In this document: positions 1 to 8,572 of the stretch, piece by piece
How positions within the stretch are numbered: the stretch's first letter is position 1
Layout of the letters: each line of letters begins with the position of its first letter
Source of the DNA: Flavobacteriaceae bacterium
Lineage (GTDB): Bacteria > Bacteroidota > Bacteroidia > Flavobacteriales > Flavobacteriaceae
Assembly: GCA_017858055.1 (NCBI GenBank)
Contig: JAFMCA010000023.1
Span: 1-33,948 of the forward strand
DNA length: 33,948 nucleotides
Direction of reading: 5' to 3'
The notes under the pieces: generated by a model
Told to the model about the DNA's origin: nothing
The model's database searches: none
The model's input: the letters and a program-made list of their open reading frames with translations, nothing else
Position numbers and translations under genes: made by a program

Positions 1-1413
1 CAGTTTGTTCAAGCAAACTACCAGTACAATGAAAAATACTTAGCACAGCTTACTGTTCGTAATGATGCGTCTTCTCGATTTAAATCAGCGACCAACAGTG
101 CTTTCTTCCCTGCATTCAGTTTAGGATGGAGAGTTTCAGAAGAAGACTTTATGTCTGGAATCGGATTTATCAACGATTTGAAATTCAGATATGGTTGGGG
201 GAAAACAGGAAACCAGTCGATTGGAGATTACAATGCGTATACCCAATTTAGATCCGCTTCCTACAACTCTGGATACCCCATTGATGGAAGCAGTTCTTCT
301 GCTACTTTAGGTTACGATCCTTCTCAGTTTGGAAATCCAAACGCAAAATGGGAGGCTACCGTATCCAACAACTTTGGTTTTGATGCCTTATTGTTCGACC
401 AAGCGATCTCTTTAGAATTTGACATTTGGAACAGAACAACTTCGGATTTACTTTTAACAGTACCTGTAGTCTATTCTGCTGGAGATGCTAGAGCACCTGC
501 TGTAAACGTAGGAGAAATGTATAACGAAGGAATCGATTTCGCTATAGACTGGACTAAAGATCTTGGCGAATTGAAATTGACTTTGGGTGGAAACATTTCA
601 ACTTATCGCAACGAGGTTAAAAAACTCGACGAGTTTGATACTCCTATCTTTGGATCAAACAGAAGGGTTCCTGCACTGACAAGAACTTCTGTAGGAGATC
701 CAATCTCTTCACTTTACGGATTTCAAGTTCTTGGAATTTTCCAATCCCAATCTGAAGCAGATGCTTGGGCTCCTTATGGATCTACAGGATATAACGCTCC
801 AGGTAAATTCAAATATGCTGACATAAACAATGACGGAGAAATCAACGATGATGACCGAACTATTATCGGTAATCCTCACCCTGATTTTGTTTACGGTATC
901 AATTTGAACCTAGCGTATCAAAACTTCAACCTTAACATCTTCGGTAACGGAGTTCAAGGAAATGATGTGTATAACTACGTAAGATACTTTGCTGACTTTA
1001 ACACCTTCCAAGGAAACCGTTCTACACGAGCGTTAAACGAAGCATGGCAACCTAGCAATCCTTCTGCTCCAAGAGCTCAGTGGGTTGCAGCGAATCCAAA
1101 CGCGACTTCGCCCATCATGGATGCGAATGACCAAATCAGTAGTAGAACTTCTACCTATCTAATTGAAGATGCTTCTTACTTCAGATTGAGAAACATCCAA
1201 TTGACCTATAGCTTTGATGATGCCATCAATACCGCTTTAGGAATTAGCGGAGGTCAAGTTTACTTGCAAGGACAGAACCTGTTTACGATTACAAACTATT
1301 CTGGTTTGAATCCTGAAATACAAACAGGAAACGATATTCAATTAGGTTATGATGGAGGATTTATGCCTGTATCTAAAACACTTATTATTGGATTGAATGT
1401 ATCCTTATTTTAA
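1..1413 (+). CDS. SusC/RagA-family TonB-dependent transporter, C-terminal part (5' end outside window)
   Basis: The frame is open from base 1, so this is the last 470 residues of a protein that normally has about 1000. It is the C-terminal half of an outer-membrane beta-barrel that, with its SusD partner, imports oligosaccharides or peptides using TonB energy. Visible family marks are the early barrel segment RNDASSRF, the run DINNDGEINDDDRTIIGNP (about residues 275-293), alternating aromatic strands after it, and the terminal strand ending GLNVSLF with a final Phe, as expected for an outer-membrane barrel. An internal Met at 151 is not the start, because clear SusC sequence lies upstream in frame. 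It is followed 19 bases later by susD. The substrate cannot be read from this part. Confidence 0.95.
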   Translation, partial: QFVQANYQYNEKYLAQLTVRNDASSRFKSATNSAFFPAFSLGWRVSEEDFMSGIGFINDLKFRYGWGKTGNQSIGDYNAYTQFRSASYNSGYPIDGSSSSATLGYDPSQFGNPNAKWEATVSNNFGFDALLFDQAISLEFDIWNRTTSDLLLTVPVVYSAGDARAPAVNVGEMYNEGIDFAIDWTKDLGELKLTLGGNISTYRNEVKKLDEFDTPIFGSNRRVPALTRTSVGDPISSLYGFQVLGIFQSQSEADAWAPYGSTGYNAPGKFKYADINNDGEINDDDRTIIGNPHPDFVYGINLNLAYQNFNLNIFGNGVQGNDVYNYVRYFADFNTFQGNRSTRALNEAWQPSNPSAPRAQWVAANPNATSPIMDANDQISSRTSTYLIEDASYFRLRNIQLTYSFDDAINTALGISGGQVYLQGQNLFTITNYSGLNPEIQTGNDIQLGYDGGFMPVSKTLIIGLNVSLF

Positions 1414-1432
1414 TCTATAAATAATAAAAAAC

Positions 1433-3166
1433 ATGAAAAATCTAAAAACGTTATTTGTTGCTTCATTTGCAATTTTTGCTTTGACTGTTGCATGTGATGA
1501 TGAATTTTTGACGAAGGAGCCGCAAGCGTCTCTTTCAGGGCCTGCACTAAATAATGCAGCTGGAGTTGAAGGAAAATTGATTTCCGCATACAGTACCCTT
1601 AGTGGGTATGGTATGGATGGTGGAGGAACCTGGTATTACTCTACCTGGGCGTGGATTTTCGGTTCAATCTCTTCAGATGATGCGCTTAAAGGAACAGATG
1701 CTGGGGATCAGCCAGAACACTCCTTTATTGAGACCTATGACTTTAACACCTTTAACGTACACAACCGCGATAAGTGGCGCTCAGGATATTGGGGAGCTGC
1801 TCGTGCAAACGACGTTATCCAAAGTGCTGAAGCAGCAGAAGATCTTTCTGCAACTAGAAAGGCTGAGATCATCGGTGAAGCTAAATTCATCCGAGGATGG
1901 CAACACTTTGAAATGCAGAAGATGTACCGAACTCCAAAATATGTTGGAACTGAGAACTTCAGTCTGGATGATCTAGATGCGTCTAAAGTTCCAAACTCTG
2001 GTAAAATTTGGGCACAGATTGAGCAAGATTTTGCAGATGCTGCTGCGGCATTACCTGCTACTCAAGGACAAGTAGGTAGAGCTTCAAAATGGGCTGCAAA
2101 AGCGTATTTGGCTAAAGCTAAAATTTATCAGTCGGATTGGTCTGGTGCTGAGCCCATCTTAATGGACATCATCAACAACGGTCCTTTTGAACTGGTTGAT
2201 AGTTTTGAAGATAACTATTTGGTTGCTACACGAAACAACAAAGAATCTATTTTTGAGATTCAATATGCGGTTTCTAGTGCTGACGCCAATGCTTCCAATG
2301 CAGAGATCGGATTAGCGCACCCTTATATTGCGCCTTGGGGATGTTGTGGGTTTTTACAAGCACCTCAAGATTTGGTGGACTTTTTCCAAACAGACGCCAA
2401 TGGGTTACCCCTCCTTGACGAATCATGGAAAACCAATCACATTACCAATCCAACAGGAGCAAATATTGGACAACCAATTGGAAATCCTTCAGTGGATCCA
2501 CGTTTAGATCACACAGTAGGTCGTCCTGGTATATTATTCAAAAACCACCACATCATGCAAGTGGATTACATTCGTGATTTAACTTATGCAGGACCTTATT
2601 TTTCTAAAAAGCATATTGCTGAACCTGAAGGATTTGGTGTAGGTGGATGGGGGAACCTTTCCGCAAACAACTTTAGAATTATGCGATTGGGTCATGTGAT
2701 CCTTTGGGCTGCTGAGGCTAAAATGGAATTAGGGAAACTTGAAGAATCAAGAGCACTGATCAACCGTTTGAGAGCTAGAGCAGCAAATCCAGCTGGATTT
2801 GTACCTGGTGCAACTCAAGGTGCTACTCGTCCTGAATATACTTTGACTGGAACTCCAGGTGCAAACTATAATGTAGGTCAATATACTGAAGCATGGACAA
2901 GCCAAGCTACCGCTAGACAAGCCGTTCGTTATGAAACTCGTTTAGAAACTGCAATGGAAGGAAATCGTTTCTTTGACTTACAAAGATGGGGTGTTCAAAA
3001 TGAAGTGTTAAACGACTATTTAGCTCGTGAGTCTAAATACAGAATTTATCTTCAAGGAAAGAAGTTTACTTCTCCTAAAAACGAATTCTATCCAATTCCA
3101 ACTTATGCAATTGATCGATCGTTTAAAGATGGTGAACCAACGCTTACTCAGGATCCTAATTACTAG
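1433..3166 (+). CDS. SusD/RagB-family nutrient-binding outer-membrane lipoprotein
   Basis: This is the lid or binding partner of the SusC transporter. It has 577 residues, the usual SusD size. The signal peptide ends in a lipobox with Cys21, and the acidic residues directly after it (CDDEF) fit the Bacteroidetes signal that sends lipoproteins to the cell surface. The N-terminal pattern FLTKEPQ, the TPR-like helices of the first half (AKFIRGWQHFEMQ, KWAAKAYLAKAKIY) and the C-terminal block ETRLETAMEGNRFFDLQRWG leading to a YPIPTYAID end are typical. Start: ATG after an A-rich leader, no Shine-Dalgarno. It forms an operon with the upstream susC and is ended by a strong terminator 25 bases downstream. 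The ligand is unknown; no glycoside hydrolase lies in the window to hint at it. Confidence 0.96.
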   Translation: MKNLKTLFVASFAIFALTVACDDEFLTKEPQASLSGPALNNAAGVEGKLISAYSTLSGYGMDGGGTWYYSTWAWIFGSISSDDALKGTDAGDQPEHSFIETYDFNTFNVHNRDKWRSGYWGAARANDVIQSAEAAEDLSATRKAEIIGEAKFIRGWQHFEMQKMYRTPKYVGTENFSLDDLDASKVPNSGKIWAQIEQDFADAAAALPATQGQVGRASKWAAKAYLAKAKIYQSDWSGAEPILMDIINNGPFELVDSFEDNYLVATRNNKESIFEIQYAVSSADANASNAEIGLAHPYIAPWGCCGFLQAPQDLVDFFQTDANGLPLLDESWKTNHITNPTGANIGQPIGNPSVDPRLDHTVGRPGILFKNHHIMQVDYIRDLTYAGPYFSKKHIAEPEGFGVGGWGNLSANNFRIMRLGHVILWAAEAKMELGKLEESRALINRLRARAANPAGFVPGATQGATRPEYTLTGTPGANYNVGQYTEAWTSQATARQAVRYETRLETAMEGNRFFDLQRWGVQNEVLNDYLARESKYRIYLQGKKFTSPKNEFYPIPTYAIDRSFKDGEPTLTQDPNY

Positions 3167-3190
3167 GTCTTAAGTATTGTAAAGTTAAAA

Positions 3191-3225
3191 GCCGTGGAGT
3201 ATATTTACTCCGCGGCTTTTTTTTT
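3191..3225 (+). terminator. Rho-independent terminator after the susCD pair
   Basis: An 11-bp stem (GCCGTGGAGTA with TACTCCGCGGC, one G-U pair) closes a 4-base TATT loop and is followed directly by nine T. It lies between the SusD stop and the next start, so the FG-GAP gene is either read through or has its own promoter. Confidence 0.92.
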
Positions 3226-3237
3226 AAATCATTTCCT

Positions 3238-6200
3238 ATGTTAAAACGAACAAACCTATATTTAGTATCACTATACGTTATCCTATTTGTTTCCTGTTCT
3301 AAAAAAAATAGCCCCCTATTTCAGCTTCTTGATTCAAAAACTACCCAAATTACTTTTGAAAATACGATAACGGAAACAGATGATTTTAATATCCTAACCA
3401 ATGAATACATCTTTAACGGGGGAGGAATAGCGGTCTCAGATTTTAATCAAGACGGATTACCGGACTTGTTTTTTACAGGGAATATGGTTTCTAATCAATT
3501 GTATGTAAATCAAGGAAATCTTAGATTTAAAGAGGTTACCGAAAAAGCTAATTTGAAGAGTATCGGTTTTTGGTCTACGGGCGTCGCAATCGCAGATGTG
3601 AATGAGGATGGACTTATGGATATCTACGTTTGTGGGGCTATGCATGAAACCAACAGAACCAATAAACTTTATATACATCAGGGACTCGACTCAGAGAGGA
3701 ATCCTGTTTTTAAAGAACAAGCCCAAGACTTTGGCCTTGCTGATCAAGGCAATAGCATGGGTGCGGCATTTATAGATTACGATAAAGATGGGGATTTAGA
3801 CCTCTACGTATTAAATAATGAACAAAACGAATCCTTACCCACTACTTACCGAAAAAAAATTACTGATGGCACGGCCAGTAGTAACGATCGATTGTATCAA
3901 AACCAAGGGAATGGAACTTTTCTTGATATCACTGTTCAAGCAGGAATTACTATTGAGGGCTTTGGATTAAGTGTTACTCCATTAGATGTAAACAAGGACG
4001 GCTATGTCGATCTGTATGTCACTAATGATTATCTGACCAATGATTTGTTGTATATCAATCAGCAAGATGGAACTTTTAAAAATCAGATTGACGAGAAAAT
4101 AATGCATCAAAGTAAGTTCTCTATGGGATCGGATGCAGCCGATTTCAATAACGATGGCTTAACCGATATCGTTACCTTAGACATGCTTGGCGAGTCGCAT
4201 CAACGGCGAAAAACAACCATTGCAAAAAGTTCATTTTTTCAAAACATCTTAAATAAAAAATGGGAATATCAAGATCAGCATATGCGGAATATGCTTTTTA
4301 AAAATAATGGAAATGAGTTCCCCTTTTCTGAAATCGGACAAATCGCAGGAATTTATCAAACCGATTGGAGTTGGGCACCTTTGTTTTTTGATGTGGATTA
4401 CGATGGTGATAAAGATTTATTGATTACAAATGGATTTCCCAGAGATATTACCGATATGGACTTTGCAAACTATAAGTTGGATGCAGGTCCATTTACTCCC
4501 ATTCCAACCCTATTAGAAGCCATCCCAATTGTAAAAATTCCAAATTATGCGTTTAACAATACTGGAGCATTAAAGTTTGAAGAAAAAACAGAAGATTGGG
4601 GATTAAAAATTCCTTCCTTTTCAAATGGTGCTGTCCTCAGTGATTTGGATGGAGATGGCGATTTGGACTACGTCGTCAACAATATAAATGACAAAGCCTT
4701 TGTATTTGAAAATACCCTTTTATCCAACGATCAAAAACCCAATTATCTGCAGGTAGAGTTATTGGGCCCAAAACAAAACCCAAATGCACTAGGTGCAAAA
4801 GTAGTTTTACGAATGGATAATGGTGAACTTCAATATCAAGAACAGCAGCTTTCAAGAGGTTATATGTCCTCCGTCGATCCCGTCTTATACTTTGGGCTCG
4901 GAAATACTAAAAAAGTGAATGCTGTTGAAGTTTTGTGGTCTGAGGGTTTGTATACTAAAATTGAAAATCCTGAATTAAATAAAAAACATATCTTAAAGTA
5001 TCAAGAGGCTTTACCAACCGAAAAAGTTACATTCCCCCTAATAAATGAGGAGTCTGAAAAACAATTTCATGAAGTAGCCTCCGAGTACGGAATCAATTAT
5101 CAGCATCAAGAAAAAAACGTGCAGGATTTCTTTAATCAAAGACTTTTACCGCATAAATTGTCACAAAATGGACCATGTATAGCTGTTGGTGATCTGAATG
5201 GGGATGAAAGAACGGATTTTATTATTGGAAGTTCTTCGGATTTTTCACCCATGCTATACTTTCAAACCGAACAAGCTACTTTTAGAGGGCATACCTTATT
5301 TTCAACAACAAAAGACATGGGTTATGAAATTGAAAGTATCGCATTGTTTGACGCGGATCAGGATGGTGATTTAGATGTATATCTTGTCTCTGGTGGTAAT
5401 CTAGAATCCTCTGGAAAAGCATTAAATGAAGACCGTCTATTAATTAATGATGGCACGGGTAATTTTACCGTAGCAGAAGATTCCATTCCTCTGCTTTACT
5501 CCAATGGATCCGTAGTTCGCCCTTTTGATTATGACTATGATGGAGACTTAGATTTGTTTGTGGGAGGAAGAAACAAACCCAATGCATTCCCATTAGCAGA
5601 TCAGAGTTTCTTATTAGAAAATAATCAAGGAAAATTTAAGGCTGTAGGCGCTACTGTTTTTCCACAACTGGAACAACTTGGAATGGTCAATGATGCTCAA
5701 TGGGGGGATCTTAATCAGGATGGAAGAGCCGATTTAGTTATTGTTGGGGAATATACAGGGATCCAAGTCTTCTATAATCTCGTAACGGGTTTTGTTAAGG
5801 ACACTTCACCCCTAGCTGATACTACTGGACTATGGAGGACTCTGAGCATTTTGGATATGGATGCTGATGGAGACCTGGATCTATTCGTTGGTAACCTTGG
5901 TAAAAATAACATGCTTTCAATATCAGAAGCTACTCCACTTCTTATCTCTACTCAGGATATTGATCGCAATGGCAGTGTCGATCCGATTATGTTTTGCAGT
6001 CAAAAAGACAATCAGGGAAATTGGGACATGTTTCCTACTCAGTTTTGGGATAATCTTACACAACAAAGTCCCGTTTTTAGACAGGAGTTTAATTCCTATG
6101 AAGCCTTTTCCAATGCTAATTTTAACTATTATAAAGAGCGAAATATTATTGATGTAGATTATTTACTCAATGCACGTTTTGACGCGTCGATTTGGATTGA

Positions 6201-6537
6201 AAATCAAGGAAATGGAATGTTTAAACTACAGGAACTCCCGGAGGAGATGCAATGGGGTCCTATAAATGACTTTTTAAATGCTGAAATAGAGGGAGAACGC
6301 CTTCTGTTTTCTGTAGGTAATGATTTTGGTGGCCCTCCGTTTGAAGGAAATGCAGATGCCTTTCAGGGTGGTGTTCTGAATTTGGATCAACCCATGCAAT
6401 TTAAAAATGCACAAACCTCTGGTTTTTACGCCTATGGGGATGCAAGAGATATTGAACTAATCGCACTTCAAAATGGGAAAAAGTTGATATTGGTCTCCCA
6501 AAACCAGGGTCGTCTTTTGGTCTTTGAAAAAAAATAG
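3238..6537 (+). CDS. FG-GAP/VCBS repeat lipoprotein with ASPIC/UnbV domain (CRTAC1-like)
   Basis: A large exported protein of unknown exact role, often found beside SusCD pairs in Bacteroidetes and probably involved in binding ligand or surface polymer. The signal peptide ends in FVSC (Cys20). Residues about 60-490 carry seven calcium-binding type repeats (DFNQDGLPD, DVNEDGLMD, DYDKDGDLD, DVNKDGYVD, DFNNDGLTD, DVDYDGDKD, DLDGDGDLD). An ASPIC/UnbV-like domain follows at about 500-590 (LGAKVVLRMDNG, QLSRGYMSSVDP, LYFGLG). About six more repeats occupy 640-920, and the last 170 residues have no repeat. The residues after Cys20 are SKKN, not acidic, unlike SusD, so surface exposure is less certain. 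It starts 12 bases after the T-run of the terminator. Confidence 0.9.
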   Translation: MLKRTNLYLVSLYVILFVSCSKKNSPLFQLLDSKTTQITFENTITETDDFNILTNEYIFNGGGIAVSDFNQDGLPDLFFTGNMVSNQLYVNQGNLRFKEVTEKANLKSIGFWSTGVAIADVNEDGLMDIYVCGAMHETNRTNKLYIHQGLDSERNPVFKEQAQDFGLADQGNSMGAAFIDYDKDGDLDLYVLNNEQNESLPTTYRKKITDGTASSNDRLYQNQGNGTFLDITVQAGITIEGFGLSVTPLDVNKDGYVDLYVTNDYLTNDLLYINQQDGTFKNQIDEKIMHQSKFSMGSDAADFNNDGLTDIVTLDMLGESHQRRKTTIAKSSFFQNILNKKWEYQDQHMRNMLFKNNGNEFPFSEIGQIAGIYQTDWSWAPLFFDVDYDGDKDLLITNGFPRDITDMDFANYKLDAGPFTPIPTLLEAIPIVKIPNYAFNNTGALKFEEKTEDWGLKIPSFSNGAVLSDLDGDGDLDYVVNNINDKAFVFENTLLSNDQKPNYLQVELLGPKQNPNALGAKVVLRMDNGELQYQEQQLSRGYMSSVDPVLYFGLGNTKKVNAVEVLWSEGLYTKIENPELNKKHILKYQEALPTEKVTFPLINEESEKQFHEVASEYGINYQHQEKNVQDFFNQRLLPHKLSQNGPCIAVGDLNGDERTDFIIGSSSDFSPMLYFQTEQATFRGHTLFSTTKDMGYEIESIALFDADQDGDLDVYLVSGGNLESSGKALNEDRLLINDGTGNFTVAEDSIPLLYSNGSVVRPFDYDYDGDLDLFVGGRNKPNAFPLADQSFLLENNQGKFKAVGATVFPQLEQLGMVNDAQWGDLNQDGRADLVIVGEYTGIQVFYNLVTGFVKDTSPLADTTGLWRTLSILDMDADGDLDLFVGNLGKNNMLSISEATPLLISTQDIDRNGSVDPIMFCSQKDNQGNWDMFPTQFWDNLTQQSPVFRQEFNSYEAFSNANFNYYKERNIIDVDYLLNARFDASIWIENQGNGMFKLQELPEEMQWGPINDFLNAEIEGERLLFSVGNDFGGPPFEGNADAFQGGVLNLDQPMQFKNAQTSGFYAYGDARDIELIALQNGKKLILVSQNQGRLLVFEKK

Positions 6538-6613
6538 AGTAAAACCCTTTCCGTTTAATTCCTAATTACCAGTTCATCGGTGAGTTATGTGCGTTCGTTT
6601 TCGTTTCTTTTTA

Positions 6614-6621
6614 TACATTTA
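6614..6621 (+). promoter_or_regulatory. Possible -7 promoter element of the glycosyltransferase gene
   Basis: TACATTTA differs from the Bacteroidetes TAnnTTTG motif only in its last base and lies 19 bases before the ATG. No convincing -33 TTG is seen. The rest of 6538-6640 holds nothing recognisable. Confidence 0.3.
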
Positions 6622-6640
6622 GATTGTTAAGGCTCCCCCT

Positions 6641-7825
6641 ATGGCAAAAATCTTATTGATAAGTTTGGGATCCCGTGGGGATATGGAACCTTTTTTAGCT
6701 TTGGGAGAAGAACTTCTTCAAAAAGGAGATGAAGTAGGGTGCTGTATGCCTGCTCAATTTAAAAGTCTAGCACAGCAAATAAGTCCAAATTTTTATCCTC
6801 AAAACGAGCGCTTTCTTGAACTCATTGAAGGGAAAGAGATTAAAAAAATACTCGGTCAAGAAGGAAGTGGTTTCTCAAGATTAAAGAGTTTGCTGAAATT
6901 GATGCGAATTACAAAACCCATTCAACAGCAAATGATCTTGGATCAAGAAAAAGCGGTCAACGACTTTAAACCAGACCAAATTATTTTTCATATCAAATGT
7001 ATTTATCCTGTAATTTGGTCACTACACCGGGGTGGGTCAGTCAAACTTTTAAGTCCAATGCCTGCCTTGCTGGATCCTGTTCACAATGAACCCCATATAG
7101 GCTTTGGTAAACCACGATTTAAAATATGGAATACCATGACTTACGCTATAGCAGAATACGCTCTAATTCATCAATCCATTCTGAACTATGGCAGTGAATA
7201 TTTAAAAAAGCACCAAATTCAACTTCCTAAAAGAGTACTAAAGTCGTTTTATAGAAACTCCCTCCAGGTAGAATATGCGATAGATAAAAGACTTTTTCCA
7301 AAACCCTCCTACTGGCCTGAACGCGCGATAATAACCAAATTTAGAGAACGAAAAAAATCAACCAACTATACTCCTGACTCGGAATTAGTGAATTTTTTAG
7401 AAGAACATCCTTTTCCTCTATACATAGGCTTTGGAAGTATGGTCAACGTCAAACCAAAACAAATTGCGCTGGATGTTCTTGCTGTTTGTGAAAAGTTGCA
7501 AATTCCTGTCCTCCTAAACGAATCTTGGGGAGGAATAGAATGTCCAGAAATACTCCCTTCTTGGGCGTTTAAAATTAATTCTATTCCTTTTCACTATTTA
7601 TTCCCTAAAATGGGTTGGATTCTTCATCATGGGGGATCAGGAACCACCCACAGTGCTCTAATTCATCAAAAACCACAAGCCATTATTCCCCATATAGCCG
7701 ATCAATTTTTTTGGAATCGACAAATCGAAAAGATGGGAGTAGGCATTCGAGGGTTTAAAATAAAAAAATGGAACCGATCCAGACTTGAAAAACTTATTTT
7801 TAAACTTCAGCATTTACAATTATAA
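6641..7825 (+). CDS. UGT-like (GT1 family) glycosyltransferase
   Basis: A 394-residue GT-B enzyme that should move a sugar from a nucleotide sugar to a lipid or small-molecule acceptor. It has two Rossmann-like halves. The first begins ISLGSRGDMEPFLALGEEL, the signature start of the sterol/macrolide glucosyltransferase branch. The second carries FGSMVNVKP (about residue 266) and the nucleotide-sugar motif HHGGSGTTHSALIHQ (about 327-341) followed by IPHIADQFFWNRQIEKMGVG. The His and Gly of HHGGSGTT that contact the donor are present. No signal peptide or membrane segment is seen, so it is cytoplasmic. It ends shortly after the donor site, slightly shorter than many relatives. No partner gene indicates the acceptor; glycolipid, carotenoid or sterol-like compounds are possible. 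Confidence 0.88.
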   Translation: MAKILLISLGSRGDMEPFLALGEELLQKGDEVGCCMPAQFKSLAQQISPNFYPQNERFLELIEGKEIKKILGQEGSGFSRLKSLLKLMRITKPIQQQMILDQEKAVNDFKPDQIIFHIKCIYPVIWSLHRGGSVKLLSPMPALLDPVHNEPHIGFGKPRFKIWNTMTYAIAEYALIHQSILNYGSEYLKKHQIQLPKRVLKSFYRNSLQVEYAIDKRLFPKPSYWPERAIITKFRERKKSTNYTPDSELVNFLEEHPFPLYIGFGSMVNVKPKQIALDVLAVCEKLQIPVLLNESWGGIECPEILPSWAFKINSIPFHYLFPKMGWILHHGGSGTTHSALIHQKPQAIIPHIADQFFWNRQIEKMGVGIRGFKIKKWNRSRLEKLIFKLQHLQL

Positions 7826-7849
7826 AAAATCTAATCGGACTAGCTTGTG

Positions 7850-7892
7850 TATCTTTGGTTACTTTTTAGTCTAAAAAAGTGCTCTAAATTTG
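7850..7892 (+). promoter_or_regulatory. Two candidate -7 promoter motifs before the rhodanese gene
   Basis: TATCTTTG at 7850-7857 and TAAATTTG at 7885-7892 both match TAnnTTTG exactly. The second ends 17 bases before the ATG at 7910. Neither has a clear -33 TTG at the usual distance. They support a start of transcription for the rhodanese-thioredoxin pair here and argue against coding before 7910. Confidence 0.5.
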
Positions 7893-7909
7893 TAGTTAAA
7901 ATAGTAGCC

Positions 7910-8251
7910 ATGTTTCTAAAAAATTTATTTCGCTCAAGCACGAATAGTGATAAAATAACGGTATTATCCGCAACAGAATTTCAAGCGGCGATACAAAAAA
8001 AGGGCGTTCAATTGATCGATGTACGAACACCAAATGAGTATGCTGCTGGTAATATTAAAGGAGCAAAAAATCTGAATCTTTTCGACAGCAGTTCCTTTCA
8101 AAAAGGAGCCGCTGCTCTGGATAAAGCGCTACCGATATACTTGTATTGTCAATCTGGTAACCGAAGTAAAAGTGCCTCAAGCCTATTCGTTAAAATGGGA
8201 TTCTCTCAAGTTTATGATTTAAAAGGTGGATATACCTCTTGGCCATTTTAA
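7910..8251 (+). CDS. Single-domain rhodanese-like sulfurtransferase
   Basis: A 113-residue cytoplasmic protein of one rhodanese domain, which carries sulfane sulfur as a persulfide on its active-site Cys. Seen: LIDVRTPNEYAAGNIKGAKN (residues 35-54), the active loop CQSGNRSKSAS starting at Cys80, and the closing KGGYTSWP. The frame stays open upstream to a GTG at 7847, but that stretch overlaps two promoter-like motifs and adds no rhodanese sequence, so the ATG at 7910 is chosen. The thioredoxin gene follows 10 bases later; the pair suggests cotranscription and reduction of persulfide or oxidised thiols. The six-residue loop CQSGNR matches sulfur- rather than phosphate-specific members. Confidence 0.92.
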   Translation: MFLKNLFRSSTNSDKITVLSATEFQAAIQKKGVQLIDVRTPNEYAAGNIKGAKNLNLFDSSSFQKGAAALDKALPIYLYCQSGNRSKSASSLFVKMGFSQVYDLKGGYTSWPF

Positions 8252-8261
8252 ATTTTAAGAT

Positions 8262-8570
8262 ATGAGTTCATTTCAACAAATTATCGAAGATTCCAAACCG
8301 GTATTAATCGACTTTTTTGCAGAATGGTGTGGGCCTTGTAAAATGATGCCTCCCATTTTAAATCAACTAAAAGCGAATATGGGTTCTAGTCTTCGTATAC
8401 TCAAAATTGATGTGGATAAAAATCCTGATGTAGCCTCCAAATACCAAGTTCGAGGGGTTCCAACTCTACTACTAATGCGTTCTGGAAAAATTTTATGGAA
8501 ACAGTCTGGTGTTCTTCAAGCTGGTGAATTACAACAAGTCATTGAACATCACCTAAAAGTAAAAGCTTAA
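8262..8570 (+). CDS. Thioredoxin family protein
   Basis: A 102-residue single-domain thioredoxin without signal peptide, so a cytoplasmic disulfide reductase. The active site is FFAEWCGPCKMM (Cys23 and Cys26), with the preceding LIDFFAEW strand and the conserved cis-proline in RGVPTLLL. Full family length. It lies 10 bases after the rhodanese gene and ends 2 bases before the converging rmuC stop, with no visible terminator between. It could be the housekeeping thioredoxin or one dedicated to the rhodanese; the sequence does not decide. Confidence 0.95.
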   Translation: MSSFQQIIEDSKPVLIDFFAEWCGPCKMMPPILNQLKANMGSSLRILKIDVDKNPDVASKYQVRGVPTLLLMRSGKILWKQSGVLQAGELQQVIEHHLKVKA

Positions 8571-8572
8571 TT

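Noticed and set aside
1602-1976. 124-codon frame inside susD
   Set aside because: It is an overlapping frame of a well-supported SusD gene and shows no domain.
7847-7909. GTG-started extension of the rhodanese by 21 codons
   Set aside because: It covers two TAnnTTTG promoter motifs and adds no family sequence; the ATG at 7910 fits better.
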